This document shows positions 10,865 through 21,905 of a DNA stretch of 64,000 bases, in pieces. The notes beneath the pieces were generated by a model. The model saw only the letters and a list, made by a program, of their open reading frames with translations, was not told where the DNA came from and made no database searches. The stretch lies in assembly GCA_946122785.1 (NCBI GenBank), contig CAMGYJ010000002.1, positions 39,706,495 through 39,770,494 on the forward strand, in the 5' to 3' direction. Each line of letters starts with the position of its first letter. The first letter of the stretch is position 1. The position numbers and the translations under genes were made by a program. This stretch comes from Linum tenue (taxonomy: Eukaryota; Streptophyta; Magnoliopsida; Malpighiales; Linaceae).

Positions 10865-12816
10865 TGAAACACCCTAACCCGGCCGGGTACTACTTTTACT
10901 AAAATGCCCTTGATAAATAAAATGCTCACATCTTAAATTGCAGCGGAAAAAAAAATTCATAAATAAAATACTGAAAACACACACTTGTAGTTCAGAGCAA
11001 AGCCCTATCACGTGGGCAAATTAAACTCAAACTTTAAATCTCAATCTGTTCTCCAGTCTATACTCATAATCATAAAATGTAAATAACTAGGTAGTCTCTA
11101 TCGTTGCTGCTACTGAAAATCTTAACTAGGCATCCTCCGTGACGCTTGCACTGCCCTCCTCTAGTTGGTTGCTCTCAAACTTTTCCTCTCGAACTCGCTG
11201 CTCTCTAACTGCTCCTCTAGCTAGCTGCTACCGATCTGGTTCTCGCTCGTTCCCTTACTAAGGCCTGGTGAGTGAGTTGGGGTCAGTCTACGCCCTTACG
11301 TTTTAAACTTTCTAATAATTTTGCACTTCTTCTCAAACACTTAAACTCAAACTGAGGGAAGTTGTTTGTACTTCCATTCTTAAAAAGCTTAACTCTTAAA
11401 ACTATATTCTTAAACCTCAAATATTAACTTAAATATTTGACTGATAATGGGATCCCTCACTAGCTAGTCCGGTTGCCAACTCATACGTATGAGAAGCCAT
11501 CCAGGCTTTCCTTAAACTTAAACTTAGTTAGGGGAGTCGTAACGATTCATCCCCCTAACATCTTAAACTTATCGTGGTGGCTCTTCACCACGATTCTCAA
11601 GAGCATAACTGCTTCTCATCTTAAAAGTCTCAAGAGCATAACTGCTGCTCTATCTAAAAATCTCAAATGGCAACTGACTGGCGTTAGTGACTAAAAACTC
11701 TTAAAACGGTTCCACCTTCTTCGAAGATAAAGTACTTCTTAAAAAGGACTTGTTCTTAAACTTTAACAATAACTCATACACATAAAGCTTCAAGTAAGAA
11801 ATAAACTCATCCACAATTCACTTTAACAATAGCTCCACCATCGCACATATCATCAAACATAATCATGCAATATCAAACATGAATCAAATACTGCACGCAC
11901 ATCACGTAAATCAATACTTAAAAATGCTCAAAGCAAATACTTGAAAAACCGTAAGGCGTAGAATTTACCCCCTTTACACTCACCTCGAAAAGATGACTTT
12001 GCTTAGACTCTGAAAATTCCAAAACTCCCTCCTATAACATTCCCCTCGCTTCTACGATTCCGTAGGCGTTGACGGTTCCTCGTTTGGACGTCAATTGATC
12101 GAGTAATGACCGAATTTGCAAATTTCCAGTCAACATAGTTGACCACGCCCCTCTGTAAAATTGCCGAAATAATCCACCAACTTTTCGAATTGTCCATAAT
12201 GGTACCTGAAATTGACAATTTTTTGTCCAAACTTTCGATGCACGTTTCTCCCTCGTCCGACGTCAGAATTCGATTTCGTCGACATGATGATGCTCCTGGG
12301 ATTGCCCTCTACGAGATGATACCCACCACTTGACGAATGGTCGAAGTCGACTACATCGGGGCTGCCGACGCAACCTCCCGGCGAGTCTCGTACGTCTCTA
12401 GCGTATCCACCATGGAGCGAGGGATGATGGGGAGGTGAGGAGCAAACGGCGGTTCGGAGCGGAAGGGGAATCTGAGGCTGCTGTTGTGACCTTGATGGCT
12501 GTCGTCCAGTGCTGCTGGTGGTCGTCGCGTGGTCGGGGAGAAGAAGTGGAATGGTGGGGCGGCACTGGGGAAAGGGTTTGGGGAAAAGAAATAATGGGGA
12601 GGGGTTTGGGAGGGTGTGGGACTGTGGCCGCTCGGCCCTCCCGTCCCATTACTTTAAAATATATATATTTTTCTATTAAATAATAGTAATAATAACAATT
12701 ATGTTATTATTATTATTATTATTCCTAGCCCGCGATTGTAATCCTTCGTACGTAACCGTTAACCCAACCGTTCACGTATTTTGGTCGAACCTGAACCCAA
12801 AATTCGGGGTGTTACA
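10865..12816 (-). repeat. LTR of the nonautonomous element (5' LTR on the minus strand)
   Basis: Uninterrupted 1952-bp LTR. It abuts the tRNA-Met primer site at 10850-10861 and is followed by the AAAAG target duplication at 12817-12821. Confidence 0.93.
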
Positions 12817-13391
12817 AAAAGTCTAGAGTATACCATAGACCAGACCACAAACTATAAGGTCTAGACAAGACCACGCATGTGCGGTCTGGTCTAGATAGAC
12901 CACATTGAACAAAAAATAAATAATTTGATTAGTCAATCACACAAAAAATTGAATCCATAGTCAAGAAAAAAATTTGTTTTTTCCCTTAAAACATAACCAA
13001 CATGCATGAATAGTTTTGACACCATAAATCTCAGTAAATAACAAAGATACAAAGTCAAAGCATCCCAACATGCAGCATAACGTCATAAACATTTACATAA
13101 TTTCATATGGAGACACGGTCGAGAAGACAAGTTTCTCAAAATTAAGAATGAGATTTGGGTTTCGTTGTGGGAGTTGGGAGAGTGGTCGAGTGAGGTGCTT
13201 AAAAGTATTGAGAAGTCTGCTGGGTACACAGTTTGGTCCCGATAAACAATGGTCTAGACCAGACCAGATCAGATCAAGAGATCAAAACATCATATAATGC
13301 AGATCATGGACCAGATAGATCATAGTTAACGGTCTACGGTCCGATTTGGACAATAGTTTTTCAAGCAGTTTGGTCTATTTTCCCAGCCCTA

Positions 13392-13677
13392 CTAAAAAGT
13401 GGCTGGATCCCGATTTGGAGCATGTCTTTCATCTTTCTTAGTGTTTATTTAGGCTGGAGCATGCTTTTCATCTCATTTCTAAGTTCTTTCGTCTCTTTAG
13501 AAGAGTAATCTGAGGATCTGGAATTGCTTGATCTGCATTTACAGCTTTGGGAGCTCCCCTTCCCCCCCCCCCCCCCCAATTCCTTGTTATTAAAGGATCG
13601 AGAAGGCGAAATACTGTATTGCTTCTTATGTAGTAAAGTCGGTGATGTCTCCATCAGTATTATAATTGATCAATTAG
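13392..13677. other. Host flank left of the Copia insertion
   Basis: No gene is visible. The segment contains a C16 run (about 13562-13577) and ends in the Copia target duplication ATTAG (13673-13677). Before the insertion it was continuous with 36170 onward, downstream of the otubain pseudogene. Confidence 0.6.
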
Positions 13678-14004
13678 TGAGAATGTTTGATAAACGACAG
13701 ATGATTTGGTGAAATTCTTTATGCATTTCACTTATAGCTCTGCTGCTGATTGTATACACTCTATGAAGAAGACTACATGACAATGGTTCTCTAACGACCT
13801 CGTCCTCCAAGATAAATACACGTGTCCTATCTATACAACTATATAACGTATAATTTATATCTATACAAAACTATGCGTCTCACTTGGAACCCTGCAGATC
13901 ACTGGGACAGGGCTGAGCGTCTTCTTCTTCCTCTGCAGTTGACCATTGCTGGAACTTTACTCTTTCCTGGTTTCCCTCTTTCACTCCATTCGTAGAGTTT
14001 GACA
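13678..14004 (-). repeat. Copia 3' LTR
   Basis: Direct repeat of 35840-36169, starting TGAGAATG and ending GTTTGACA. On the minus strand it is preceded by the polypurine tract CTTGGGGGGGC. Confidence 0.93.
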
Positions 14005-14009
14005 GCCCC

Positions 14010-14118
14010 CCCAAGCTAGAGAGTATATATCGTATACTCCTAGTTTGAAGATAAAACATTTGAAATGGAGAGCGCTCGGCCCCTTGGTGAAAATGTCAGC
14101 TAGGTTCTGATAGACCAT
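14010..14118 (-). pseudogene. Copia Pol C-terminal end (RNase H tail)
   Basis: On the minus strand the sequence translates as NLADIFTKGPSALHF and on to a tryptophan-glycine end near the polypurine tract. 'ADIFTK' is the motif that closes Copia RNase H. It is cut off at about 14108 by the first Athila LTR and is the missing end of the Pol at 30529-35798. Confidence 0.75.
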
Positions 14119-15719
14119 TGATTGCACATGTTTATACCTTCATTCTTGAGCCGTTTGAGAGTCGATTCTCGTGTTTTAATTTAACACTAGGTTGTGTGTT
14201 TATGTCATATTTCAGGACTTGGCGTTGACGTGAAGGCGAGGAAATGAGTTTGGATCAAGAAGGAGGACACTGGAGTGAAGGGTGCTGGAAGAGCAAAATA
14301 CCCGGCCAGGAGTTAAAATACCCGGCCGGGTAAAATGCAAAGAGAGGCGGGGGATTCGTGTTTTAGACGCCAAAAAGGCAGAAGGGGTCCCGGCCGGGGA
14401 GCTAAAATACCCGACCGGGTATTCTGGACCTTGATCGGGTATTAATCCCCTAGCTGCTGCACATCGTTTTGAAATACTCGGCCGGGTATTATGGCCGGGA
14501 TCGCGACCTACTGCTTTTTAAGGGAAATAAGACCAATTTTTGAGGGGTTCCGAGTTTTAGAGATAAAAAGCTGATACCTAGAGAGAGAGAGTGACGAACC
14601 AGATTCTCCAAGCGCCCTAGATCGATCTTCATCACCATTGGAGCTCGGCTTAAGCTTGGAGAAGTGTCGATTGATTGCCAGAAGCAGAATCCCATTCTTC
14701 ACAGCATGGTTTCCGCATCTGCGCTAGATTTCCCTTCTCTCTCTATGAAGTAAACTCTCTCACTCACCTGAGTATGAAGAGCCCTAGATTTATATGTTAG
14801 GTCTGATTGTATGAACCCAAGTACGAATTCATTGATGTTGATTATATTCAATTGAGGTTTGATTTCCTGAATGGCATGAATCCTGATCAAATTCCTGTTA
14901 TTTCTGATTTGACCTAGAAAGAGAATATCTGCCTAGGTTGATAGAGCACCCTTGATTGAAGGTAGTGAATTGACGACTTTAGTCGAGGAGTCAATTCACT
15001 ATTCTGTTCCGGATTTACTCTGGTAGAGGAGGTTTGGTTCGTTAGGGCCTTAATCTGTTTACTCCGGTGGAGGTTAGTCGCCCGCTGGGGACTCAGATTG
15101 AGAGGGTCTGGAGACCTTTAGTCGAGACTGCAGACTTTTGAAGAACCTCCTGAGGACTCAGATTGAGAGGGTCTTGAGACCTTTAGTCGAGACTGCAGAC
15201 TGTTTAAGAATCTAGGTTGATAGAGCACCCTTGATTGAAGGTAGTGAATTGACGAATTTAGTCGAGGAGTCAATTCACTATTCTGTTCCGGATTTACTCC
15301 GGTAGATGAGGTTTGGTTCGTTAGGGCCTTAATCTGTTTACTCCGGTGGAGGTTAGTCGCCCGCTGGGGACTCAGATTGAGAGGGTCTGGAGACCTTTAG
15401 TCGAGACTGCAGACTGTTTAAGAACCTCCCGCGGTATAACTATCATTGAACTTGAACTTGGTGAATTACAACCTGGCTTAACTGCAGTCTAGGGGGAACC
15501 ATATCTGGGTGACCTCTCTCGACTTTGAACACAACTTTCACTGTTTTTGCTTGCTAGTTTAGTTAGACCTTCACTACACTTGAACCGCTAAATAATAAGA
15601 TTTTCACAGAGTAGTCATCACACCTAGGAACCGGGTTGACATTTAGAACTAAACCCGCTATACGCATTAGTAAGTGGTTACACTTGTACACTTTCTAGTG
15701 TGACGGTAGAGGCGTGTCA
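14108..15719 (+). repeat. Athila LTR 1, with an internal tandem duplication
   Basis: 1612 bp, TGATAGACC to GCGTGTCA. It is about 250 bp longer than LTR 2 because a block starting CTAGGTTGATAGAGCACCC is present at about 14931 and again at about 15210. Several copies of the palindrome-like word ACCCGGCCGGGT(A) occur at about 14290-14500. Confidence 0.88.
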
Positions 15720-17077
15720 AGTTTTTGGCGCCGTTGCCGGGGATGGCTAGGTTGTTGAAGAAACTTGATTTCTATTACTTTAGCATTTCTTTTCCGCATT
15801 GACTGTTTGCTTTTTCCCACTTGTCCCTTCACGGGTTTGCTTGCTTGGCTGTGTGCAGGTAGTGCATGACCCGTAGCCAGTCAGGAGGTTTACTACCGTT
15901 AGATCCGGAGCTAGAACGCACCTGTCGCCAGCTAAGGAGACAATAGCGAGCAAGTCTAGCTACGGAGAAAGTGCCCATCGACGGCCATCTGAGCAGCGAC
16001 TCCGAAGAGGAATACGAGATGGGCGACGAGCACAACATGGGGAACCTTAACCTGGGGCAGAATCAACCCCTCTGGATGCCCATGCAGGTTCCCTTAGTGA
16101 ATCAGGTCCTGGCGAACAACCCAGTCCCCCAGGCAGATGGGGCTCAACATCCACCACCCCGTCGGGTCCTACTAAGGAGTACTACTACACTCCACGGGTC
16201 ACCGACATCAACCCCATCATCTTGTATCCGCCCATTCCATCAAACAACTTTGAGATCAAGCCATGCCGGATTCAACTGATTACATCCTCTATCCAGTTCC
16301 ATGGCTTGAAGGATGAGGAGGCGAAGGTGCACCTTTCCCGGTTCCTGGAGTTGACAAATGGATTCAAAATGAATGGTGTACCCGATGATGCGATCACTGT
16401 CCATCACGTTGTGGGACGACTTGGCCGACAAGTTTGTGCACAGGTACTATCCGGCCTCGAAGACCATGGAGATTCAGCGGGAGATCACTCATTTCCGCCA
16501 GGAGCCAGATGAGTCACTACGTGATGCCTGAGAGCGGTACTCGGAATTCTTCTGGCAGTGTCCCCATCACGGTATCAGTGATGCATTCACAGTGGGGAAT
16601 TTCTACAGTGCTCTGACCCTAGAGAGCCAGAGGTTGATCGAGTCTCTATGCCCAGGAGGGGATATTCTCACCAAAACTCCACCCGAGCTGAATCAGATGA
16701 TCAGCACTCTGGCTTCCAGGGATCACTCTTGGGGGCAGAGCACCAAAAGCAGGAGTTCCGGGGACTGAGGTGTGCACGCCATGGAGGCTAGGTCCGGGCT
16801 AGAACGGGTGGTGGCCAAGTTGGTCCAGACATTGAAGCAGCCCAATAGTCTTATTCCAGGCAGAGGGTTTGCCGGGCCTTCAGTTGCACAATGTCAGTGG
16901 TGTGAGAGTTCGAACCATCTGGTGGAAGACTGCCAGGCTATGCAAGAATCTTCTACACCCCAAGAGCAGTTGGACTTCATCGCCAATGCTCGGCGCCTTA
17001 ATCCTTACAGTGGAACATATAACGAAGGGTAGCGCCAGCACCCCAACTTCTCCTGGAATAATAGCAACACCACTAAA

Positions 17078-17099
17078 CCACCTGCTGGTGCTGGAAAAC
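17078..17099. repeat. Short inverted segment at the hAT/gag junction
   Basis: The bases CCACCTGCTGGTGCTGG in this copy are the reverse complement of the corresponding stretch CCAGCACCAGCAGGTGG in the second gag copy (about 30503-30519). A roughly 20-bp micro-inversion therefore lies exactly where the hAT element begins. Confidence 0.65.
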
Positions 17100-17794
17100 C
17101 CAAACCCATGGGTTTATCCGTAAAAAAAAACCCGGGGTAGAACTCATTGGGTTTGAAAAACTCAAACCCAACCCGGTGGGTATCCACGGGTTATAGGTAC
17201 CCATGGGTTTTTGTCGTAAAAAATTTAGAATAACAAGTTCCTATCAAAATTAAAGTCAAATATCAATCTCTCAATACAAATTATCCATATTTAAAACACC
17301 ATTCTAGAAAATTCAAGCAAATCACAAATTAACTATACAAATTGTTCAACACCAATCTAGAAAACTCAAGAAAATTGAAGCAAATCACAAATTATCCATA
17401 AATAACATAATTAATGGAAAGCTTCTTCCTTTCAATTAAGTTTCTTCATTCTCTCCACTAGATAACATCAACTTTATTCTACACAATTAGAAAGAAAAAA
17501 TTAGACATGTCTCCACAAACATAAATAAGATTAGTTGTTTAGAATATTAAATATACCAAAAAATTTAATTATATGGGTGTGTGCGGTACCCATGGGTTGG
17601 GTTTACCTAAACCCAAACCCAACTCAACCCGGTGAATAGTGAACGGGTATAAACCCAAACCCAACCCAACCCGGTGAATAGTGAACGGGTAGAAACCCAA
17701 ACCCGGCCCAAAACCTGTCAACACAGATTTTACCCGCGTTGACCGGGTTGGGTCGGGTGGGTACCCATGGGTTCGGGTTTTTTTGCCATCCCTA
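17100..17794. mobile_element. hAT element (copy 3) inside Athila gag, one terminus missing
   Basis: Inverted relative to the copies at 2300 and 3002, with the same subterminal ACCC/GGGTTT arrays and AT-rich centre. The right end reads TTGCCATCCCTA (ending 17794), the family terminus. The left terminus, about 35 bp, is absent and replaced by the micro-inverted gag segment. A second block of the GAACGGGTATAAACCC word is duplicated at about 17640-17700. Confidence 0.85.
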
Positions 17795-18220
17795 CTACCA
17801 GTCAGACGAATTTCGCTAGGATGGACCAGAATTTAACCTCGCTGGAGGCAGGCCAGAGGAACCAAGGTGCCATATTGCAGGATCTCCAGAATCAGATTGG
17901 TGGCATAGCTCGCCAAAATAACACCAGAGCACCGGGGACTTTGCCTGCCACCACCATTCCAAATCCTCGTGAGCCTCACCAGCAGCTGGATGCCATCACT
18001 ACCAGGAGTGGCAAGACAACATCTGCTGCCTCTGCCCCGGCCAGGCAGGAAGAGCCACTACCTCCTTCAGCACTTCCAGCTGACGATGCAGAAGTGGGGA
18101 TGGAGAAAGAAGCACATGCTCCCAAGCCACAACAAGTTGTTAAGGAGCATGTACCCCAGCTTCCCTTCCCCACTCGCCTACACAAAGACAAGCCGGAGAC
18201 TGAGTTTGCCAAGTTCATGG

Positions 18221-19072
18221 CAATGTTGAAGCAGGTCAACATCAGCATGTCGTTCGTGGAGGCACTGTCAAAGATGCCCAAGTACGCCAAGTTCATGAAG
18301 GATCTCCTCACCAACAAGAAGAAACTTGGGGATCTCTCGACAGTGATGCTGAGCGAGTGTTCTGTCATCCTGCAGAACAAGCTGCCCGAGAAGCGCAAAG
18401 ACCCAGGGAGTTTTACTATCCCTCTTGTTATTGGCAACATGCATGTAGGAAAGTCCTTGGCGGACTTAGGCGCTAGCATTAATGTCATGTCTTATAAATT
18501 GTTTAAGAAGCTAAGCCTAGGTGAACCTAGAACTACTAGGATGAGCATCTAGTTGGCTGATAGCTCTATTGTGCATCCTAGGGGTATCATAGAGGATCTG
18601 CTTGTTAATGTAGGCGCATTCACATATCCTGTTGATTTTGTTATTCTGGATATAAATGAGGATGTGGATGTGCCTTTGATTTTCGGTAGACCATTTCTCG
18701 CCACCGCCAAGACGCTTATTGATGTGCATAGTGGTAAACTGATCTTGCGTGTTGGGGATGAACATACTACTTTTTCTGTGTCTGTGAATGGGAAGCACTC
18801 CCATTTGCATGATGACTTAGATTACTGTGATATGCTTGCTGATTTTGAGACCGCACTCGCCATAACGAGTGCGGGTACTGATGATGCTCTTGAGCGTTGT
18901 ATTTTGCTAGGTGAGCAGGCAGCGCAGGAGCCGCAGCTGGAGGAACAATTGGCCGCACTGGAGAGTGGCGCATTACTAGAGGGCGATAGGTTGTTCAAAC
19001 CGATCTCATCCTCACCTTGCATCACTACCTCCTTGGAGGAGCCACCAAAGCTAGAGCTAAAGCCTCTCTAAT
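18221..19072 (+). pseudogene. Athila protease region
   Basis: The frame leading in from about 17812 contains DLGASINVMSYKLFKKLSLG, the aspartic protease core of Athila (DLGASIN for the usual D-S/T-G), and is stopped by TAG at 18550-18552. The same frame then continues with LADSSIVHPRGIIEDLLVNV and the conserved LIFGRPFLATAKTLIDV, ending with TAA near 19069. Apart from this one nonsense codon the region is well preserved. Confidence 0.85.
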
Positions 19073-20570
19073 CACTTGGAGTATGCATTTCTTCAGGAGG
19101 GGAACAAGCTTCCAGTCATCATTAGCTCGACCCTCACACCCGAGCAGAAGGTCAGACTGGTGGCCGTGCTGAAGCAGTACGAGCGAGCTCTGGCAGGGAA
19201 GATCACTGATATCCGGGGGATCAGCCTCTCCTTCTGCTCCCACCGGATATTGCTAGAGGAAGAGATGCGTCCGGTAAGACAACCCCAGCGGAGATTGACC
19301 CCGAACCTGGAGGCTGTGGTTCGGGCGGAGATCGTGAAGCTGATAGACGCGGAGATCATCTTCGCCATCTCCGACAGTGAGTGGGTCAGTCCCACCTAGG
19401 TGGTTCCTAAGAAGGGCGGGATGACCGTGGTACCCAATGAGAAGAATGAGCTCATACCTATGCGCACAGTGACCGGGTACCACGTCTGCATCGACTATCG
19501 TCGCCTCAACAACACCACCCCAAAAGATCATTTCCCGTTGTCGTTCATTGATCAGATGCTAGAGAGACTGGCGGGACACAAGTTCTATTGTTTCCTGGAT
19601 GGGATGTCCGGGTATTTCCAGATCCCCATCGCACCAGAGGACCAGGTGAAGACCACTTTCACCTGTCTCTTCGACACATTCGCCTACCGGAGGATCCCAT
19701 TCGGGCTATGCAATGCCCATGCCCCTTTTCAGTGATGCATGCTCTCCATCTTTGACCACCTGGTCGGCGAGATTATGGAGGTGATTATGGACAACTTTTT
19801 GTCTATGGGGACTCATTCTCTCATTGTCTCCATAACCTAGAACTCGTTCTTAAACGGTGTGAAGAGACGAACCTGGCACTGAGTTGGGAGAAGTGCCACT
19901 TTATGGTTCGCGAAGGCATAGTTCTGGGGCATAAGATCTCCAAGATGGGGATTGAGGTGGACAGGGCCAAGATCGAGACTATCAGCAAGCTGCCTCCTCC
20001 CACATCTGCTAAGGGGATCCGGAGTTTCTTGGGCCATGCAGGGTTCTACAGGCGGTTCATCAAGGATTTCTTGAAGATCGCCCTGCCCCTAACAAAGCTC
20101 CTTGAGAAGGATTCCCCCTTCCGGTTTACTGACGCATGCACAGCGGCATTCACGACCTTGAAGGAGAAGCTCACTTATGCTCCTATCATGGTCGCTCCAA
20201 ACTGGTCACTACCGTTCAAGCTGATGTTCGATGCTAGTGACTTTGCTGTTGGAGCTGTCTTGGGGCAGAGGCGAGATCAACACTTCCGTCCTATCTACTA
20301 CGCCTCGAAGACCCTCAATGATGCCTAGGAGAACTACACCACCACGGAGAAGGAGCTGCTCGTGGTGGTGTTCGCCTTTGACAAGTTTCGTCCTTATCTG
20401 GTCTTGTCCCATGTGACCGTGTACACAGATCACTCCGTGATCCGATAACTGAAGAGCAAGGCCGATGCCAAGTCTAGGCTCATACGATGGATCCTAATAC
20501 TACAGGAGTTCGACATCGAGATTCGGGACAAGAAGGGAGCTGAAAATGTTGCTGCTGATCACCTCTCCCG
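19073..20570 (+). pseudogene. Athila reverse transcriptase and RNase H
   Basis: Segments seen in order: LLEEEMRPVRQPQRRLTP (about 19252), CIDYRRLN (about 19487), FLDGMSGYFQIPIAPED (about 19593), RRIPFGLCNA (about 19687), HKISKMGIEVDRAKIE (about 19930) and FDASDFAVGAVLGQR (about 20227, RNase H). Stops interrupt at 19397, 19733, 20326 and near 20446. The catalytic YxDD-type motif reads I-M-D-N at about 19784-19795, so the second aspartate is lost and the enzyme would be dead even without the stops. Confidence 0.88.
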
Positions 20571-21905
20571 GTTGGACGCACCACCTGCGGACAACCTCGT
20601 GGAGGAGATCAACGACTCCTTCCCAGATGAGCGACTGATGATGATGTGCCTGGTGGAGAGTGTCACCCCTTGGTACTCCGATTTTTCAAATTATCTGGTG
20701 GGTCGGCAGCTACCTAAGGGGATGACGAATCACACCAAGAGGAAGTTCTTCTCCGACCTGAAGCACTACTTCTGGGATGACCCTCATCTCTTCAGGATCG
20801 GAGCCGACGGGATCATCCGTCGTTGTGTCATGGAAAATGAGATGGAGGGCATTCTGTCTCATTTCCATGAGGGACCTACTGGCGGTGACCATGGCAGTAA
20901 TCGTATGGCGATAAAGGTGCTACAGTCGTGTTTTTACTGGCCCACGCTCTTCAAGAATGCAGACGCCTTCGCACGCAGGTGCGACTGATGCCAGAGGTCA
21001 GGTAATATCCCTGCCCGTGATGAGATGCCCCAGAATGTATTTATAACCTGTGAGATTTTTGATGTCTGGGGTATCGACTTCATGGGCCCCTTTCCTCCAT
21101 CCTTTGTCAATACTTACATCTTAGTTTCGGTTGATTACGTCTCTAGGTGGCCTGAGGCGCAAGCTTTGCCCAATAATGATGCTTGACGTGTTCGTGGATT
21201 TTTTGAAGCAGCTATTTTCCCGGTTCGGGATACATAGTTTGATAAATTGCTGTCTCGCTATGGTGTCACTCATAAGGTGTCCGTGGCCTATCACCCTCAA
21301 ACGAGTGGTCAGGCCGAGCTGACGAATCGGGATCTTAAGCTTATATTGGAGAAAAAGGTTGATCAGTCTCGCAAGGATTGGTCCACCAAGCTCGATGATG
21401 CTCTCTGTGCATACCAGACTGCCCACAAGACGCCAATTGGTACTTCACCATACCGGCTTGTCTATGGAAAGGCATGTCACTTGCTCGTGGAGCTAGAGCA
21501 CAAGGCCTTCTGGGCCCTTAAGTTGTTCAACTTGGATGTTAGTGTTGCAGGTGTTTAACGAAAATTGCAGATGCTGGAGCTGGAGGAATGGCGTTACCAC
21601 GCCTATGAGAACACCAAGCTGTATAAGGAGTGTACTAACCGCCTTCACGACGCTCGGTTAAGGGGTCCGAAGGAGTTTCAGTTTGGTGATCGAGTTCTCC
21701 TCTATAACTCTCGCCTGAAACTCTTTCCTAGAAAGCTCCGCTCCCGGTGGTCCAGTTCACGGTGACACAGGTGTTCCCGTATGCACGATTGAGATTGCCA
21801 ACCAACAAACTGAGCCATTTAAGGTGAATGGCCATCGTCTCAAGCTCTATATGGGCGAAGAGGTCGAACGTGCGGAGTTGGTGGTTGAACTCGCGGACCC
21901 TTAGT
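20571..21905 (+). pseudogene. Athila integrase
   Basis: The frame from 20572 holds the zinc-binding region (H-H in [15 protein letters not shown], then [18 protein letters not shown], followed by a TGA and CQR). WGIDFMGPF (about 21067) and [19 protein letters not shown] (about 21289) mark the D and E positions of the DDE core. [16 protein letters not shown] (about 21683) belongs to the C-terminal domain. Stops at about 20986 and 21184 and frame changes disable it. Confidence 0.85.

Larger units (their letters stand above)
5427..12816 (-). mobile_element. Complete nonautonomous LTR retrotransposon, Tekay/Del-like ends
   Basis: Two long direct repeats, 5427-8175 and 10865-12816, begin TGAAACACC and end GTGTTACA. 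An exact 5-bp duplication AAAAG flanks the element (5422-5426 and 12817-12821). On the minus strand the LTR starts TGTAACACCCC. The initiator-tRNA-Met primer site TGGTATCAGAGC lies at 10861-10850, three bases inside the right LTR. A polypurine tract (AAGGATGGAGGAAA) ends at 8176, against the left LTR. This fixes the orientation and suggests a Ty3/Gypsy Tekay/Del relative. The 2.7-kb interior has no Gag or Pol in any frame. A related element near 41384-42235 shares the same non-coding interior, so this looks like a family of nonautonomous elements. Confidence 0.9.
5360..13391. mobile_element. Degenerate hAT-like MITE split by the LTR retrotransposon
   Basis: The flanks of the LTR element at 5427-12816 belong together. 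Both carry repeats of GGTCTGGTC/GGTCTAGACC/GGACC words, and the right side ends in a terminus that reads inverted as TAGGGCTGGGAAAATAGACC at about 13391. Clusters of 'GGTCTAGACC' words inside a TAGGGCTGGG terminus occur in Ac-like hAT MITEs. The left end near 5360 is eroded and I found no clear target duplication, so the call is tentative. Confidence 0.35.
15866..18220 (+). pseudogene. Athila Gag, interrupted by a hAT element
   Basis: The ATG at 15866 opens MTRSQSGGLLPLDPELERTC, with an in-frame TAG about 27 codons in. Further on, NFEIKPC and ITSSIQFHGLKDEEA mark the Athila retrotransposon-gag domain, and CQWCESSNHLVEDC (about 16897-16940) is the CCHC zinc knuckle. Relative to the second gag copy (29213 onward), about 70 bp are missing near 16397, which shifts the frame. 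A hAT element occupies about 17100-17794. Gag-linker sequence resumes at about 17800 in the frame that leads into the protease. Confidence 0.85.
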
